64,000 bases of DNA from Balneolaceae bacterium (GTDB lineage Bacteria > Bacteroidota > Rhodothermia > Balneolales > Balneolaceae), in NCBI GenBank assembly GCA_007693745.1, contig REDA01000031.1:1-64000 (forward strand), written 5' to 3'. A program made the translations under genes and the position numbers. Of the stretch, positions 1 to 7,262 are shown piece after piece. Each line of letters starts with the position of its first letter. Positions within the stretch are counted from its first letter, which is position 1. The notes beneath the pieces are model-generated. The model ran no database searches, was not told the origin of the DNA, and saw only the letters and a program-made list of their open reading frames with translations.

Positions 1-21
1 CCTCAACCTTAACCTCGCCCC

Positions 22-963
22 TTATTCAACCCTCACGCCTTGCTTGAATTGCATCCCAAATCCTGCAGGATTGGGATCGTATTCAGAGGCGAAGTCGGCA
101 TTGAGTCCTTCTGCGGGTATTCTCTCCTCCAGATTCAGCGCCCAGAAGAACCCCTGAATGGCCAGCCGTCTCATCTCCTCTGCAAAGAAGTCTTCGGGAT
201 GCCCCAGTGTAGTGAAAAAGACACGATTTCCCTCTTCATTCCCGGCATCATAGGTGTGTGTCCAGGCTACCGTATGTGGCTCTCCGAAGATCTCACCATC
301 AGGTTCGGTCCCTTCAACAGACAGGCCGGTGAGCAGCGGAGTGGCATTCGGATGGAGGGATGTGGCGTGATAGAGCCAGCTGCGCGCATGAAAGGGTGCG
401 ATGCCGCGAAGTATGGGGTGACCGGAGCTCTCATCTGAAAGGGTCACCCTCGTTGAGTTTCGGCTTCCGTGATGGCTGATCCAGGGCAGCCCCAGCACCT
501 CCTGAGGCCAGTCGTAGTCGAGATGCTGATTCGGATGCCCATCCCCATATTGAAACGCATGGGTGGAGGTTCTGAATCCGGCAACAGGCCGGCCCGATTC
601 AACATACTCCATCAGATAGAAAAGCTGTTCATCCGGAATATTTCTGAAACGGAGGTAGAGCACCATGAGGTCAGCCTCTCTCAGAATTTCAAGGCCGGGA
701 ATGTTATCCTGCCGGTTGGGATCGATAAATCCATCCGTGATTGCATATACAACAGAGGTCTGAAATCCATACCTTTCGGATAGAATGGAGGCGATCATCG
801 GCATACTTTCCTCCGACCGGTACTCTTCATCACCGGTCACAAATACGATATGCAGGGAATCGGAACCGTTCAGGGTTATATTCTCAAAAGAGCTTTCATG
901 ATCATCAGAGCCGCAGGAGAGCAGGAAGATCAGAAGGGGCAGAATCGTGAATGTGCGTGTCAT
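22..963 (-). CDS. ThuA-domain lipoprotein
   Basis: The protein has a lipoprotein signal ending in the lipobox LLSC (Cys17), so it should be anchored in the envelope. The rest (about residues 35-295) reads as a ThuA-like fold, a class-I glutamine-amidotransferase relative found in sugar-catabolism clusters. The recognisable segments are the strand and turn around LYLRFRNIPDEQ, the GFRTSTHAF segment near residue 135 and the late WTHTYDAG...TLGHPEDF segment. ThuA proteins are linked to trehalose or keto-sugar use, but the reaction is not well established. It lies 43 nt after the dehydrogenase fusion gene on the same strand, so the two are probably co-transcribed. The ATG start places the signal peptide correctly. 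The family call is firm; the substrate is unknown. Confidence 0.85.
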   Translation of the reverse strand: MTRTFTILPLLIFLLSCGSDDHESSFENITLNGSDSLHIVFVTGDEEYRSEESMPMIASILSERYGFQTSVVYAITDGFIDPNRQDNIPGLEILREADLMVLYLRFRNIPDEQLFYLMEYVESGRPVAGFRTSTHAFQYGDGHPNQHLDYDWPQEVLGLPWISHHGSRNSTRVTLSDESSGHPILRGIAPFHARSWLYHATSLHPNATPLLTGLSVEGTEPDGEIFGEPHTVAWTHTYDAGNEEGNRVFFTTLGHPEDFFAEEMRRLAIQGFFWALNLEERIPAEGLNADFASEYDPNPAGFGMQFKQGVRVE

Positions 964-1006
964 AAATCGTTGTCTCTTCAGTTATAATGAAAAATTTAAA
1001 CCCGGA

Positions 1007-3844
1007 TCAGTGAACAACCATCACTCCCCTCATGAGTTCTCCATGACCCGGGAAGGTACAAACATACGGGTATTCTCCCGGCTCATCTGGCGCCGTAAAC
1101 TCGATGAGCTGGCTCTCTTCGTGTCTCAGGAGGCGGGAAGCGAACAGTATATGGGGTGAATCCGGAACAAATCCGAGTGCAAAACCACCGCCACCCATCT
1201 CAATGGCCATCTGATAGACTTCATCTGCCATACCGGGCTCCGTAAGCACCAGATTGTGGGGCATGAAATCGGGGTTATCCACCGTAAGCTGAACTGGCTG
1301 ACCCCGGTTCACATCAAAACGGATCACATCAAACCGCATCTGTTCTATCACAGCGTTAATGGTGATCTGAGCAACTGGCTCTTCTCTCAGATCCAGCTCA
1401 ATACCGGTTCGGTCGAAGGAGTCGGCAGCAGGAGCCCGGGTTATATGACGAAGATGCTCAGCGGCCAATGCCGGATTTCGTTCAAACCAGAACCACTCAG
1501 CAGTGCGGGCTGCTTGTCGGGCATTTGGGTCGGGGGAATTGAGCAAAAGAGAGAGCAGTTCGCGGTTTTGGATATTGTGCTGCTGAAAAACCCAAAGTGC
1601 TTCGGTGAGGGCGTGTGCATCCTCATCTGACTCCGGATCAAAACGGGCAATCCAATCCATCAGAGCGGACCCAACCTCATCACGGCTCCTGCCGCTAAGT
1701 TCAACGCGCGTACGGTGCCGGATGCCGTTATCCGGGTGCAGAAGCAGGTCCAGTAGCTGATCCACCGGTTCACCATAGATCGAAACAGGATCCATTAGCG
1801 GCCTGTCGTCTGCAGTAATCCGGTAGATTCGTCCGTGAATCTTATCTCTCATGGGGTCGCGAAGATTGTGCTGCATATGGCCGATGATCGCGTTGTGCCA
1901 GTCGCTGATATAGAGAGCTCCGTCATTGCCAATCACGCCATGAGTCGGCCGGAAATTGGGGTCATCCGAATAGATCAGGTCGCCGGCTTCAGTCCCCCAG
2001 ACAATACCCTCCTGATTTTCGAGTCTGTATCTTTTAATGCCCAGAAACCCGATCACATTATAGATCAGAAAATTGTCCCGGTATTCATCCGGAAAATGAG
2101 AACTCGAGAGTACCTGATTGCCTGGAACGGGACGAACGGTGTGCTCCAGCAGCGGTCTCTTTTCAAAATGATGTCCGTCGAGATAGACCTGATGTGCCGT
2201 CCCCATCGTGCCGTCGGTAATGAAAAGATTGCCCCAGCGGTCGAAACTGATGCCATGGGGGTTGTAGATATTCTCAACGACGAATTCAAATTCGAAGGTA
2301 CGCGGATTGAAGCGGTAGAGCCCCGATATCTCCGACTCCATCGGCTTTTGCCAGGGGGTTTCCACATTGTTAAGATGAAACACCCCCCGCTGATAGTAGA
2401 TCCAGCCATCCGGACCCAGTACCACATTATTTGCCGTATGATGGGTATCTGCCGAGTCGATAGCTCCCATCAGGCGGGTTACCTTGTCGGCCCGGTCGTC
2501 GCCCGTTGTATCTTCAAGGAAGAGAATATCCGGAGCGGATACCACGATAACGCCGTTATTCCAGAATTCAAATCCGGTGGGATTGTGAATCTCTGCAAAA
2601 ACGGTCATTTTGTCTGCCACTCCGTTGCCCGTTGTATCTTCCAGAATCAGCAGCTTGTCGTTCATCTCTTTCATAGGTTCCCATTTGGGATAGGTAGCCC
2701 ATGCTGCCACCCAGATTCTACCCCTGGAGTCCACCTGCATCTGAACCGGATTCACCAGTTCCGGAAACATCGTTTCGGATGCAAACAAGTTGACAGAAAG
2801 GCCCTCTTCGGGGGTCATGAGTCCAATCGCCTCTTCACCATCCAGATAGTCGGGTTCGTAGGAAAAATTTGTGATTACAGGTTGAGCTGGCGGCACGTTA
2901 CGGTCGTCAGGTTCACTCTTTACACCTCTTGCTGCATCCCAGACGACCCGATCCCTGTTGGCTGTCATGACATCGAGCATGATTAGCTCATGCTGGAGTG
3001 TTTCGCGATTTCCGTGCAGTTCGGCCCGGCTTCCCCACACATCATTGCCGCTGGTTGCCCGGTATCGGTTAAACCAGTGGTAGTTTTTATCCAGTACGGC
3101 AGAACGGACATCAGAAAGACGGTTCATCATTTTGCGTGAGGGCTTTCCAAAAAGCTCCTCTGTGATAACTTCAGCAATAAGCTGATTACCGTGGTCAGTA
3201 AGATGAACACCATTGAGGGTCAGTGGCTTATCACTTTCATTATATAATTTTTGTGAAGTGGTAAAGAGATCCACAAAAGTCAGGTTCATCTCCGCAGCTA
3301 CCTCCGCCATTACTGTCGAATACAAACCGAGCCGTTCATTGTTTTCGGATCCATCGGGTAGATTAGGGTTATTTAGGTTTTCGTGGGCGATCGGAGAGAA
3401 CAGTACGATACGGGGGGATCGAACCGCGTTGTAAGCCTGCCTGCGTGTATGCTCAATCCAGGCGGTTAGATGAGCTCTGAATTCTTCCGGGCGATTGTCG
3501 AACGATTCGTTGTAACCGAAAAATGCGAAGATGACACCGGCTTTGACCTGCCTCAGGTGGTGATCGGAATCTCCAAAATCGGCATGAGCCCTTGGACGGT
3601 GATGGATCTGGTCGCCGGTAAAACCCAGGTTTCGGATCGTGAGCTGATGATCCGGATGCATGATCTGAATATAGGACTCGAGCCATCCGTCGTGCTGCAT
3701 GCGGTCGGCAAGAGAATTACCGACAATGGCGATATGCTCTCCTTTATCGAGATCCAGACGAGGTGACGGAGTGCAGCCTGAATCAAAGAGAAAAAGTACA
3801 AACAGGCATACAGTGCAGATACGAAAATGAATCTTATGGTTCAT
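1007..3844 (-). CDS. Lipoprotein fusing SGNH hydrolase, PVC-type sugar dehydrogenase propeller and cupredoxin
   Basis: I start the gene at the ATG at 3844, because this puts a lipobox (FDSGC, Cys24) at the end of a normal signal peptide; an in-frame extension runs upstream to 3937. The protein is 945 residues with three modules. Residues ~35-265 are an SGNH/GDSL-type hydrolase with GNSLADRM (nucleophile Ser), GYNES and NGVHLTDHG blocks. Residues ~355-720 are a beta-propeller of the membrane-bound (PVC-type) dehydrogenase family, followed by a helical HEAT-like stretch. Residues ~840-945 are a type-1 copper domain with His (MPHN), Cys and His (CTFPGH) and Met (ELMRG) ligands. No CxxCH haem motif is present, so the copper domain may take the place of the usual cytochrome c as electron acceptor (inference). 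It likely oxidises or deacylates a sugar in the periplasm, together with the downstream ThuA protein. Confidence 0.85.
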   Translation of the reverse strand: MNHKIHFRICTVCLFVLFLFDSGCTPSPRLDLDKGEHIAIVGNSLADRMQHDGWLESYIQIMHPDHQLTIRNLGFTGDQIHHRPRAHADFGDSDHHLRQVKAGVIFAFFGYNESFDNRPEEFRAHLTAWIEHTRRQAYNAVRSPRIVLFSPIAHENLNNPNLPDGSENNERLGLYSTVMAEVAAEMNLTFVDLFTTSQKLYNESDKPLTLNGVHLTDHGNQLIAEVITEELFGKPSRKMMNRLSDVRSAVLDKNYHWFNRYRATSGNDVWGSRAELHGNRETLQHELIMLDVMTANRDRVVWDAARGVKSEPDDRNVPPAQPVITNFSYEPDYLDGEEAIGLMTPEEGLSVNLFASETMFPELVNPVQMQVDSRGRIWVAAWATYPKWEPMKEMNDKLLILEDTTGNGVADKMTVFAEIHNPTGFEFWNNGVIVVSAPDILFLEDTTGDDRADKVTRLMGAIDSADTHHTANNVVLGPDGWIYYQRGVFHLNNVETPWQKPMESEISGLYRFNPRTFEFEFVVENIYNPHGISFDRWGNLFITDGTMGTAHQVYLDGHHFEKRPLLEHTVRPVPGNQVLSSSHFPDEYRDNFLIYNVIGFLGIKRYRLENQEGIVWGTEAGDLIYSDDPNFRPTHGVIGNDGALYISDWHNAIIGHMQHNLRDPMRDKIHGRIYRITADDRPLMDPVSIYGEPVDQLLDLLLHPDNGIRHRTRVELSGRSRDEVGSALMDWIARFDPESDEDAHALTEALWVFQQHNIQNRELLSLLLNSPDPNARQAARTAEWFWFERNPALAAEHLRHITRAPAADSFDRTGIELDLREEPVAQITINAVIEQMRFDVIRFDVNRGQPVQLTVDNPDFMPHNLVLTEPGMADEVYQMAIEMGGGGFALGFVPDSPHILFASRLLRHEESQLIEFTAPDEPGEYPYVCTFPGHGELMRGVMVVH

Positions 3845-4219
3845 ACGGGAATGAGTAGTAATCATAGAGTGTTGAAAAAAATTAACGCAGATTAATGATT
3901 CTAATCTGTTGACGCAACACACAACCTGAAAAAGCATGATGATTTGTTCACTTCAAGAAGTTATCTTTTATCTCTTGGAGACTTTGAAAAACTGTTCTTT
4001 TGCCCAATATCTTCGTTGTCGAAACTTTAAAATCCTCACGGTTGGTAAATACGCTGCGGTTTTAAAGTTGCTTCCGCCTTGATCTTGAACAAAACTCCTG
4101 GTTTTTCAAAGCCCCCTCTTTTCATTTGCAGTACTTTGAAAGCGGATGTAAACAGCTGCAGAATGTATAAAAAGAACTTTCTCCCGCATTTAACAGATAT
4201 CGAACGGAATCGAAACTGA
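3845..4219. other. Divergent intergenic region holding repeat copy A
   Basis: This 375-nt gap separates the divergent dehydrogenase-fusion and MFS genes, so both promoters should lie here. A 140-bp dispersed repeat fills its centre. Downstream of the repeat, a TATAAAA stretch near 4167 is the only promoter-like element I see for the MFS gene. I see no coding capacity. Confidence 0.6.
3977..4116 (+). repeat. Dispersed 140-bp TIR repeat, copy A
   Basis: This is one of four full copies of the same element in the window; orientation is set as plus for this copy. The ends are imperfect inverted repeats: GGAGACTTTGAAAAAC at the left and GTTTTTCAAAGCCCCC at the right, which pair at 14 of 16 positions. 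It differs from copy C at about 20 of 139 aligned positions by eye. A candidate 5-bp target duplication, CTCTT, lies at 3972-3976 and 4116-4120, if the last C of the C-run belongs to the flank. Conserved inner blocks include CTGTTCTTTTGCCCAATA and CCGCCTTGATCTTG. Confidence 0.85.
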
Positions 4220-5479
4220 ATGAATAAACCTGCACTGGCTACCGTTTTTCTGGTGGTGATGATCGATCTGCTCGGTTTCGGAATTGTACTCCCTCTGCTT
4301 CCGTTTTATGCGCAGGAATTTGCTGCATCTGCAGTGATGATCGGCCTTCTCTACAGTGTCTATTCCTTCATGCAGCTCATTTTCTCACCGATATGGGGAA
4401 GCTGGTCAGATCGAATCGGCCGTCGCCCCATCATGTTGCTGAGTACATTTGGAGCCGTGATTGCCTATATCATGTTTGGTCTGGCAGAATCCCTATCCAT
4501 CCTCTTCCTCTCCAGAATTGTCGCCGGTACAATGGGTGGAAACATCTCTACGGCACAGGCCTATATCGCAGATGTAACAGACAGTGAGAACAGAGCCAGG
4601 GGTATGGGACTGATTGGCGCCGCCTTTGGAATCGGATTTGTTGTGGGCCCTGCAACGGCTACTGCACTGATTCATCCCTCTTTTCACGAGCTGATTGCTT
4701 CGGCGGGATGGGTGTCCCTTGCAGAGTGGATGGGTGAAAACCGGTTTGCACTACCCGGTTTTTTTGCTGCATTTCTCTCCTTTTGCAGTTTTCTGATGGT
4801 TCTTTTTCTGTTGCCGGAAACGGTGGAGCGTTCAGAAACCAGAGCGCCGGTGTACAGACGTCCAAGTGTATTTTTACCCCGTTTCTGGAGAGAGTTGTCG
4901 AGCCGGAGCACTCTCTCAGCGCGGGGCTATCTGATTCCTCTCATTATCGCTTTTTTTCTGCTTTCATTTGGCGAATCGAGTCTCTACAGTGCCTTTCCTC
5001 TTTTTGCGGAATCGGAAATCGGACTCACTGCAGAGCAGGTGGGAATACAGTTCTTCTACATTGGCGTGATCGCAGTGGTCATACAGGGATTTCTGATCAA
5101 ACCCCTGACCCGCTACTTTAGTGAAGAAAAACTGTTTATGACAGGCAACATCCTGATGGTGATTGGGCTTGCACTGATCCCCTTTGCCGACAGCATGCTC
5201 ACACTGGCTCTCTTTTTGGGCTTAATGGCTGTAGGTAAAAGTCTAAATACGCCCACCATCACAAGCCTGATATCCAAGGAAGCAGGCAGCGATAATGTGG
5301 GTGCTGTGATGGGAGCATCACAAGGCTTGTCAGGTCTGGGGAGAATGATCGGCCCGACCTGGGGAGGAGCCCTCTTTGCGGTCTATTATGTACTTCCTTT
5401 TGTGGCAACGGCGTTGATTGTAGCATCAGCTGTCTGGATAGCGGCGGGTCTGATCATTAAAGAGAGAGACAGAGAGTAG
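4220..5479 (+). CDS. MFS transporter, TetA-like (TCR/Tet family)
   Basis: This is an inner-membrane proton-drug antiporter of the major facilitator superfamily, 419 residues with about 12 hydrophobic segments. The N-terminus (VVMIDLLGFGIVLPLLPFY) is characteristic of the TCR/Tet branch, and the loop between TM2 and TM3 carries motif A (GSWSDRIGRRP, residues 60-70). The segment GAAFGIGFVVGPA in TM5 matches antiporter motif C (a GP dipeptide). Homologues export tetracycline or other drugs, but this sequence alone does not give the substrate. The ATG start lacks a clear Shine-Dalgarno sequence. The gene stands alone, with about 360 nt of non-coding DNA after it. Confidence 0.88.
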   Translation: MNKPALATVFLVVMIDLLGFGIVLPLLPFYAQEFAASAVMIGLLYSVYSFMQLIFSPIWGSWSDRIGRRPIMLLSTFGAVIAYIMFGLAESLSILFLSRIVAGTMGGNISTAQAYIADVTDSENRARGMGLIGAAFGIGFVVGPATATALIHPSFHELIASAGWVSLAEWMGENRFALPGFFAAFLSFCSFLMVLFLLPETVERSETRAPVYRRPSVFLPRFWRELSSRSTLSARGYLIPLIIAFFLLSFGESSLYSAFPLFAESEIGLTAEQVGIQFFYIGVIAVVIQGFLIKPLTRYFSEEKLFMTGNILMVIGLALIPFADSMLTLALFLGLMAVGKSLNTPTITSLISKEAGSDNVGAVMGASQGLSGLGRMIGPTWGGALFAVYYVLPFVATALIVASAVWIAAGLIIKERDRE

Positions 5480-5837
5480 AAGGGCGTTTTACCAACAGGA
5501 CTGTGGATTTAGTGCAATACCGGATTTCGTACTAAGGCTTTATTCCACATCAAAAGAAGTTTCATCAGTATAATACTGCCCAACCGGATCGTCGGGCAGC
5601 CATCCTGAGAAAATTTGACTAAGCGGGAAAACACACAGAGAATTTGATAAACACACTTCAGGATTACTGCACATTTCAGTACTTTATATAGTGATGTCCG
5701 GCCGGTAATGAGTGATTTAAGCCTGTGCAATGCAGATCAGGCGAAGTAGGAAATATTCGAAAAGCAGGGCAGATAGAGATGAAACCGAACACAGTGAACA
5801 AAAGAAAAAGAAAAGAGAACCAAATCAATAGAAAACC
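5480..5837. other. Intergenic region before serA
   Basis: This 358-nt gap contains one small hairpin (CTGCCC at 5576-5581 with GGGCAG at 5594-5599), which is not followed by a T-run and so is a weak terminator candidate for the MFS gene. The last 60 nt before serA are A-rich, as is common for leaders in this phylum. I see nothing else in it. Confidence 0.4.
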
Positions 5838-7040
5838 ATGACTGTTTACCTTGCTGACAAATTACCTGACCATGCAGTTGATGCGCTGAAAAACCTTGGA
5901 CTGGATGTGCAATCAGAACCGCAAACTACCGCAGCTGATCTGGATAAAGGGCTCTCCTCTGCCCAGATTCTCATTGTGAGATCAACCGTTGTATCCGGTT
6001 ACTGTATCAAAAACAGCCCCAATCTGAGTTTGATTATCCGCGCCGGAGCCGGTGTGAACAACATTGATATGGGGGCTGCGAGCAACTTTGGGATCTATGT
6101 GGCAAACTGCCCGGGAAAGAATGCTATTGCAGTGGCAGAATTAACGATGGCCCTGATCCTTGGGCTGGACCGGTTTATCGGTGATAATGTATCCGATTTC
6201 AGGAGTGGAGCCTGGAATAAGGGAGCATTCAGCAAGGCAGAAGGGCTTTATGGTAAAACGCTGGGGATTATCGGGACCGGGAAGATAGGACAGGAGGTGA
6301 TTTCCAGAGCGCAGGCTTTTGGGATGGATGTCGTTGCCTGGTCACGCTCCCTGACTGATGAAATGGCGGAAGAGCTGGAGATTGAACGTGCTGAATCTGT
6401 ACTTGATGTTGCAAAGAAAGCCGATATTCTGAGTGTACACCTTGCGATGAATCCGCATACAAAGGGAATCATATCGAAAGAAATTCTCGCCGCTCTGAAA
6501 AACGGCTCCTTTTTCATCAACACATCCAGGGCAGGCGTGGTGGATGAAGATGCACTGATTGCCGAATTGGAATCGGGACGGCTGAAGGCGGGTCTGGACG
6601 TATTTGGGGATGAGCCGGAGTTTAAACAGGGAGAATTTTCCAGCCGTTTGCAGGGAGTTCCCAATCTGTACATAACACATCACATAGGAGCCAGCACGCA
6701 GCAGGCTCAGAATGCAGTGGCAGATGATGCAGTGGATATTGTGAGAGGATACGTGCAAACCGGAGAGGTCCGAAACTGGATCAACCGGTTACATCAGACA
6801 GAGGCTCCCTGGCAACTGGTAGTGCGCCATTACGATAAGCCGGGTGTAATTGCAAATGTAATGAGTGAATTAAAACATGCGAACATCAATGCTCAGGAGC
6901 TCAGTAATGTGATTTTTGAGGGAGGGGCAACTGCTTGCTGCACGATTCAGATCGACACCGATCCATCGGAGGAGATACTCAAAAGCATCCGCACCCGCCA
7001 GGACGAGGTCATCAGTGCTACGCTGATCGCCCGGAACTAA
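5838..7040 (+). CDS. serA: D-3-phosphoglycerate dehydrogenase
   Basis: The enzyme oxidises 3-phosphoglycerate to 3-phosphohydroxypyruvate with NAD+, the first step of serine synthesis in the cytosol. The order is: N-terminal half of the catalytic domain, NAD-binding Rossmann motif GIIGTGKIGQ (about 142-151), second catalytic half, and a C-terminal ACT domain (about 322-400). Catalytic residues are visible: Arg231 in NTSRAG, Glu259 in DEPEF and His282 in THHIGAST. At 400 residues it resembles the E. coli-length form with ACT rather than the short form. The ACT domain suggests feedback control by serine. The substrate call is by family; another 2-hydroxyacid cannot be excluded. A terminator overlaps its stop codon, so it is probably monocistronic. 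Confidence 0.85.
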   Translation: MTVYLADKLPDHAVDALKNLGLDVQSEPQTTAADLDKGLSSAQILIVRSTVVSGYCIKNSPNLSLIIRAGAGVNNIDMGAASNFGIYVANCPGKNAIAVAELTMALILGLDRFIGDNVSDFRSGAWNKGAFSKAEGLYGKTLGIIGTGKIGQEVISRAQAFGMDVVAWSRSLTDEMAEELEIERAESVLDVAKKADILSVHLAMNPHTKGIISKEILAALKNGSFFINTSRAGVVDEDALIAELESGRLKAGLDVFGDEPEFKQGEFSSRLQGVPNLYITHHIGASTQQAQNAVADDAVDIVRGYVQTGEVRNWINRLHQTEAPWQLVVRHYDKPGVIANVMSELKHANINAQELSNVIFEGGATACCTIQIDTDPSEEILKSIRTRQDEVISATLIARN

Positions 7041-7071
7041 AGGTTTCGGGTTTTGGATTTTTGTTTTTTTT
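7030..7071 (+). terminator. Rho-independent terminator overlapping the serA stop
   Basis: CCCGGAAC (7030-7037) pairs with GGTTTCGGG (7042-7050) in an 8-bp stem with one G-U pair and a 5-nt loop that contains the TAA stop. A T-rich tract (TTTTGGATTTTTGTTTTTTT) follows directly. Confidence 0.7.
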
Positions 7072-7150
7072 GTCGTTATTCTGTCCACGGAAACAATCAA
7101 CCAGGATAGAAGGAAAGGGATACCATTTTATATATCAATTCCTCAACCGT

Positions 7151-7197
7151 CGGCGTCGCTACGCCGCCGCCCCGGGAAACCATCCCCTTCGGCGAAG
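7151..7197. repeat. Two short GC-rich hairpins
   Basis: CGGCGT (7151-7156) pairs with ACGCCG (7161-7166), and CTTC (7187-7190) pairs with GAAG (7194-7197) across GGC. The stretch is much richer in G+C than the flanks and sits in the non-coding gap between serA and the M28 peptidase gene. It may be a REP-like palindromic unit, but only one copy is seen here. Confidence 0.4.
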
Positions 7198-7202
7198 CCG
7201 CC

Positions 7203-7262
7203 CCGACACTTCAGGGAACCTCAATCTCAACCTTGGCCTAAACCTCATCCTTAACTTCAACA
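7203..7262. repeat. Degenerate CCTCAACCTTAAC tract in the leader
   Basis: The leader of the M28 peptidase gene is a chain of imperfect units such as CCTCAA, TCTCAACC, CCTAAACC and CCTTAACTTC up to the start codon. A similar run (CCTCAACCTTAACCTC) opens the window at position 1. It reads as a simple degenerate repeat rather than a coding or binding sequence. Confidence 0.4.

Noticed and set aside
1835-2986. Long 383-codon open frame on the plus strand
   Set aside because: It is an opposite-strand shadow of the dehydrogenase fusion gene, whose domains are clear; the product shows no domain, signal or codon pattern of its own.
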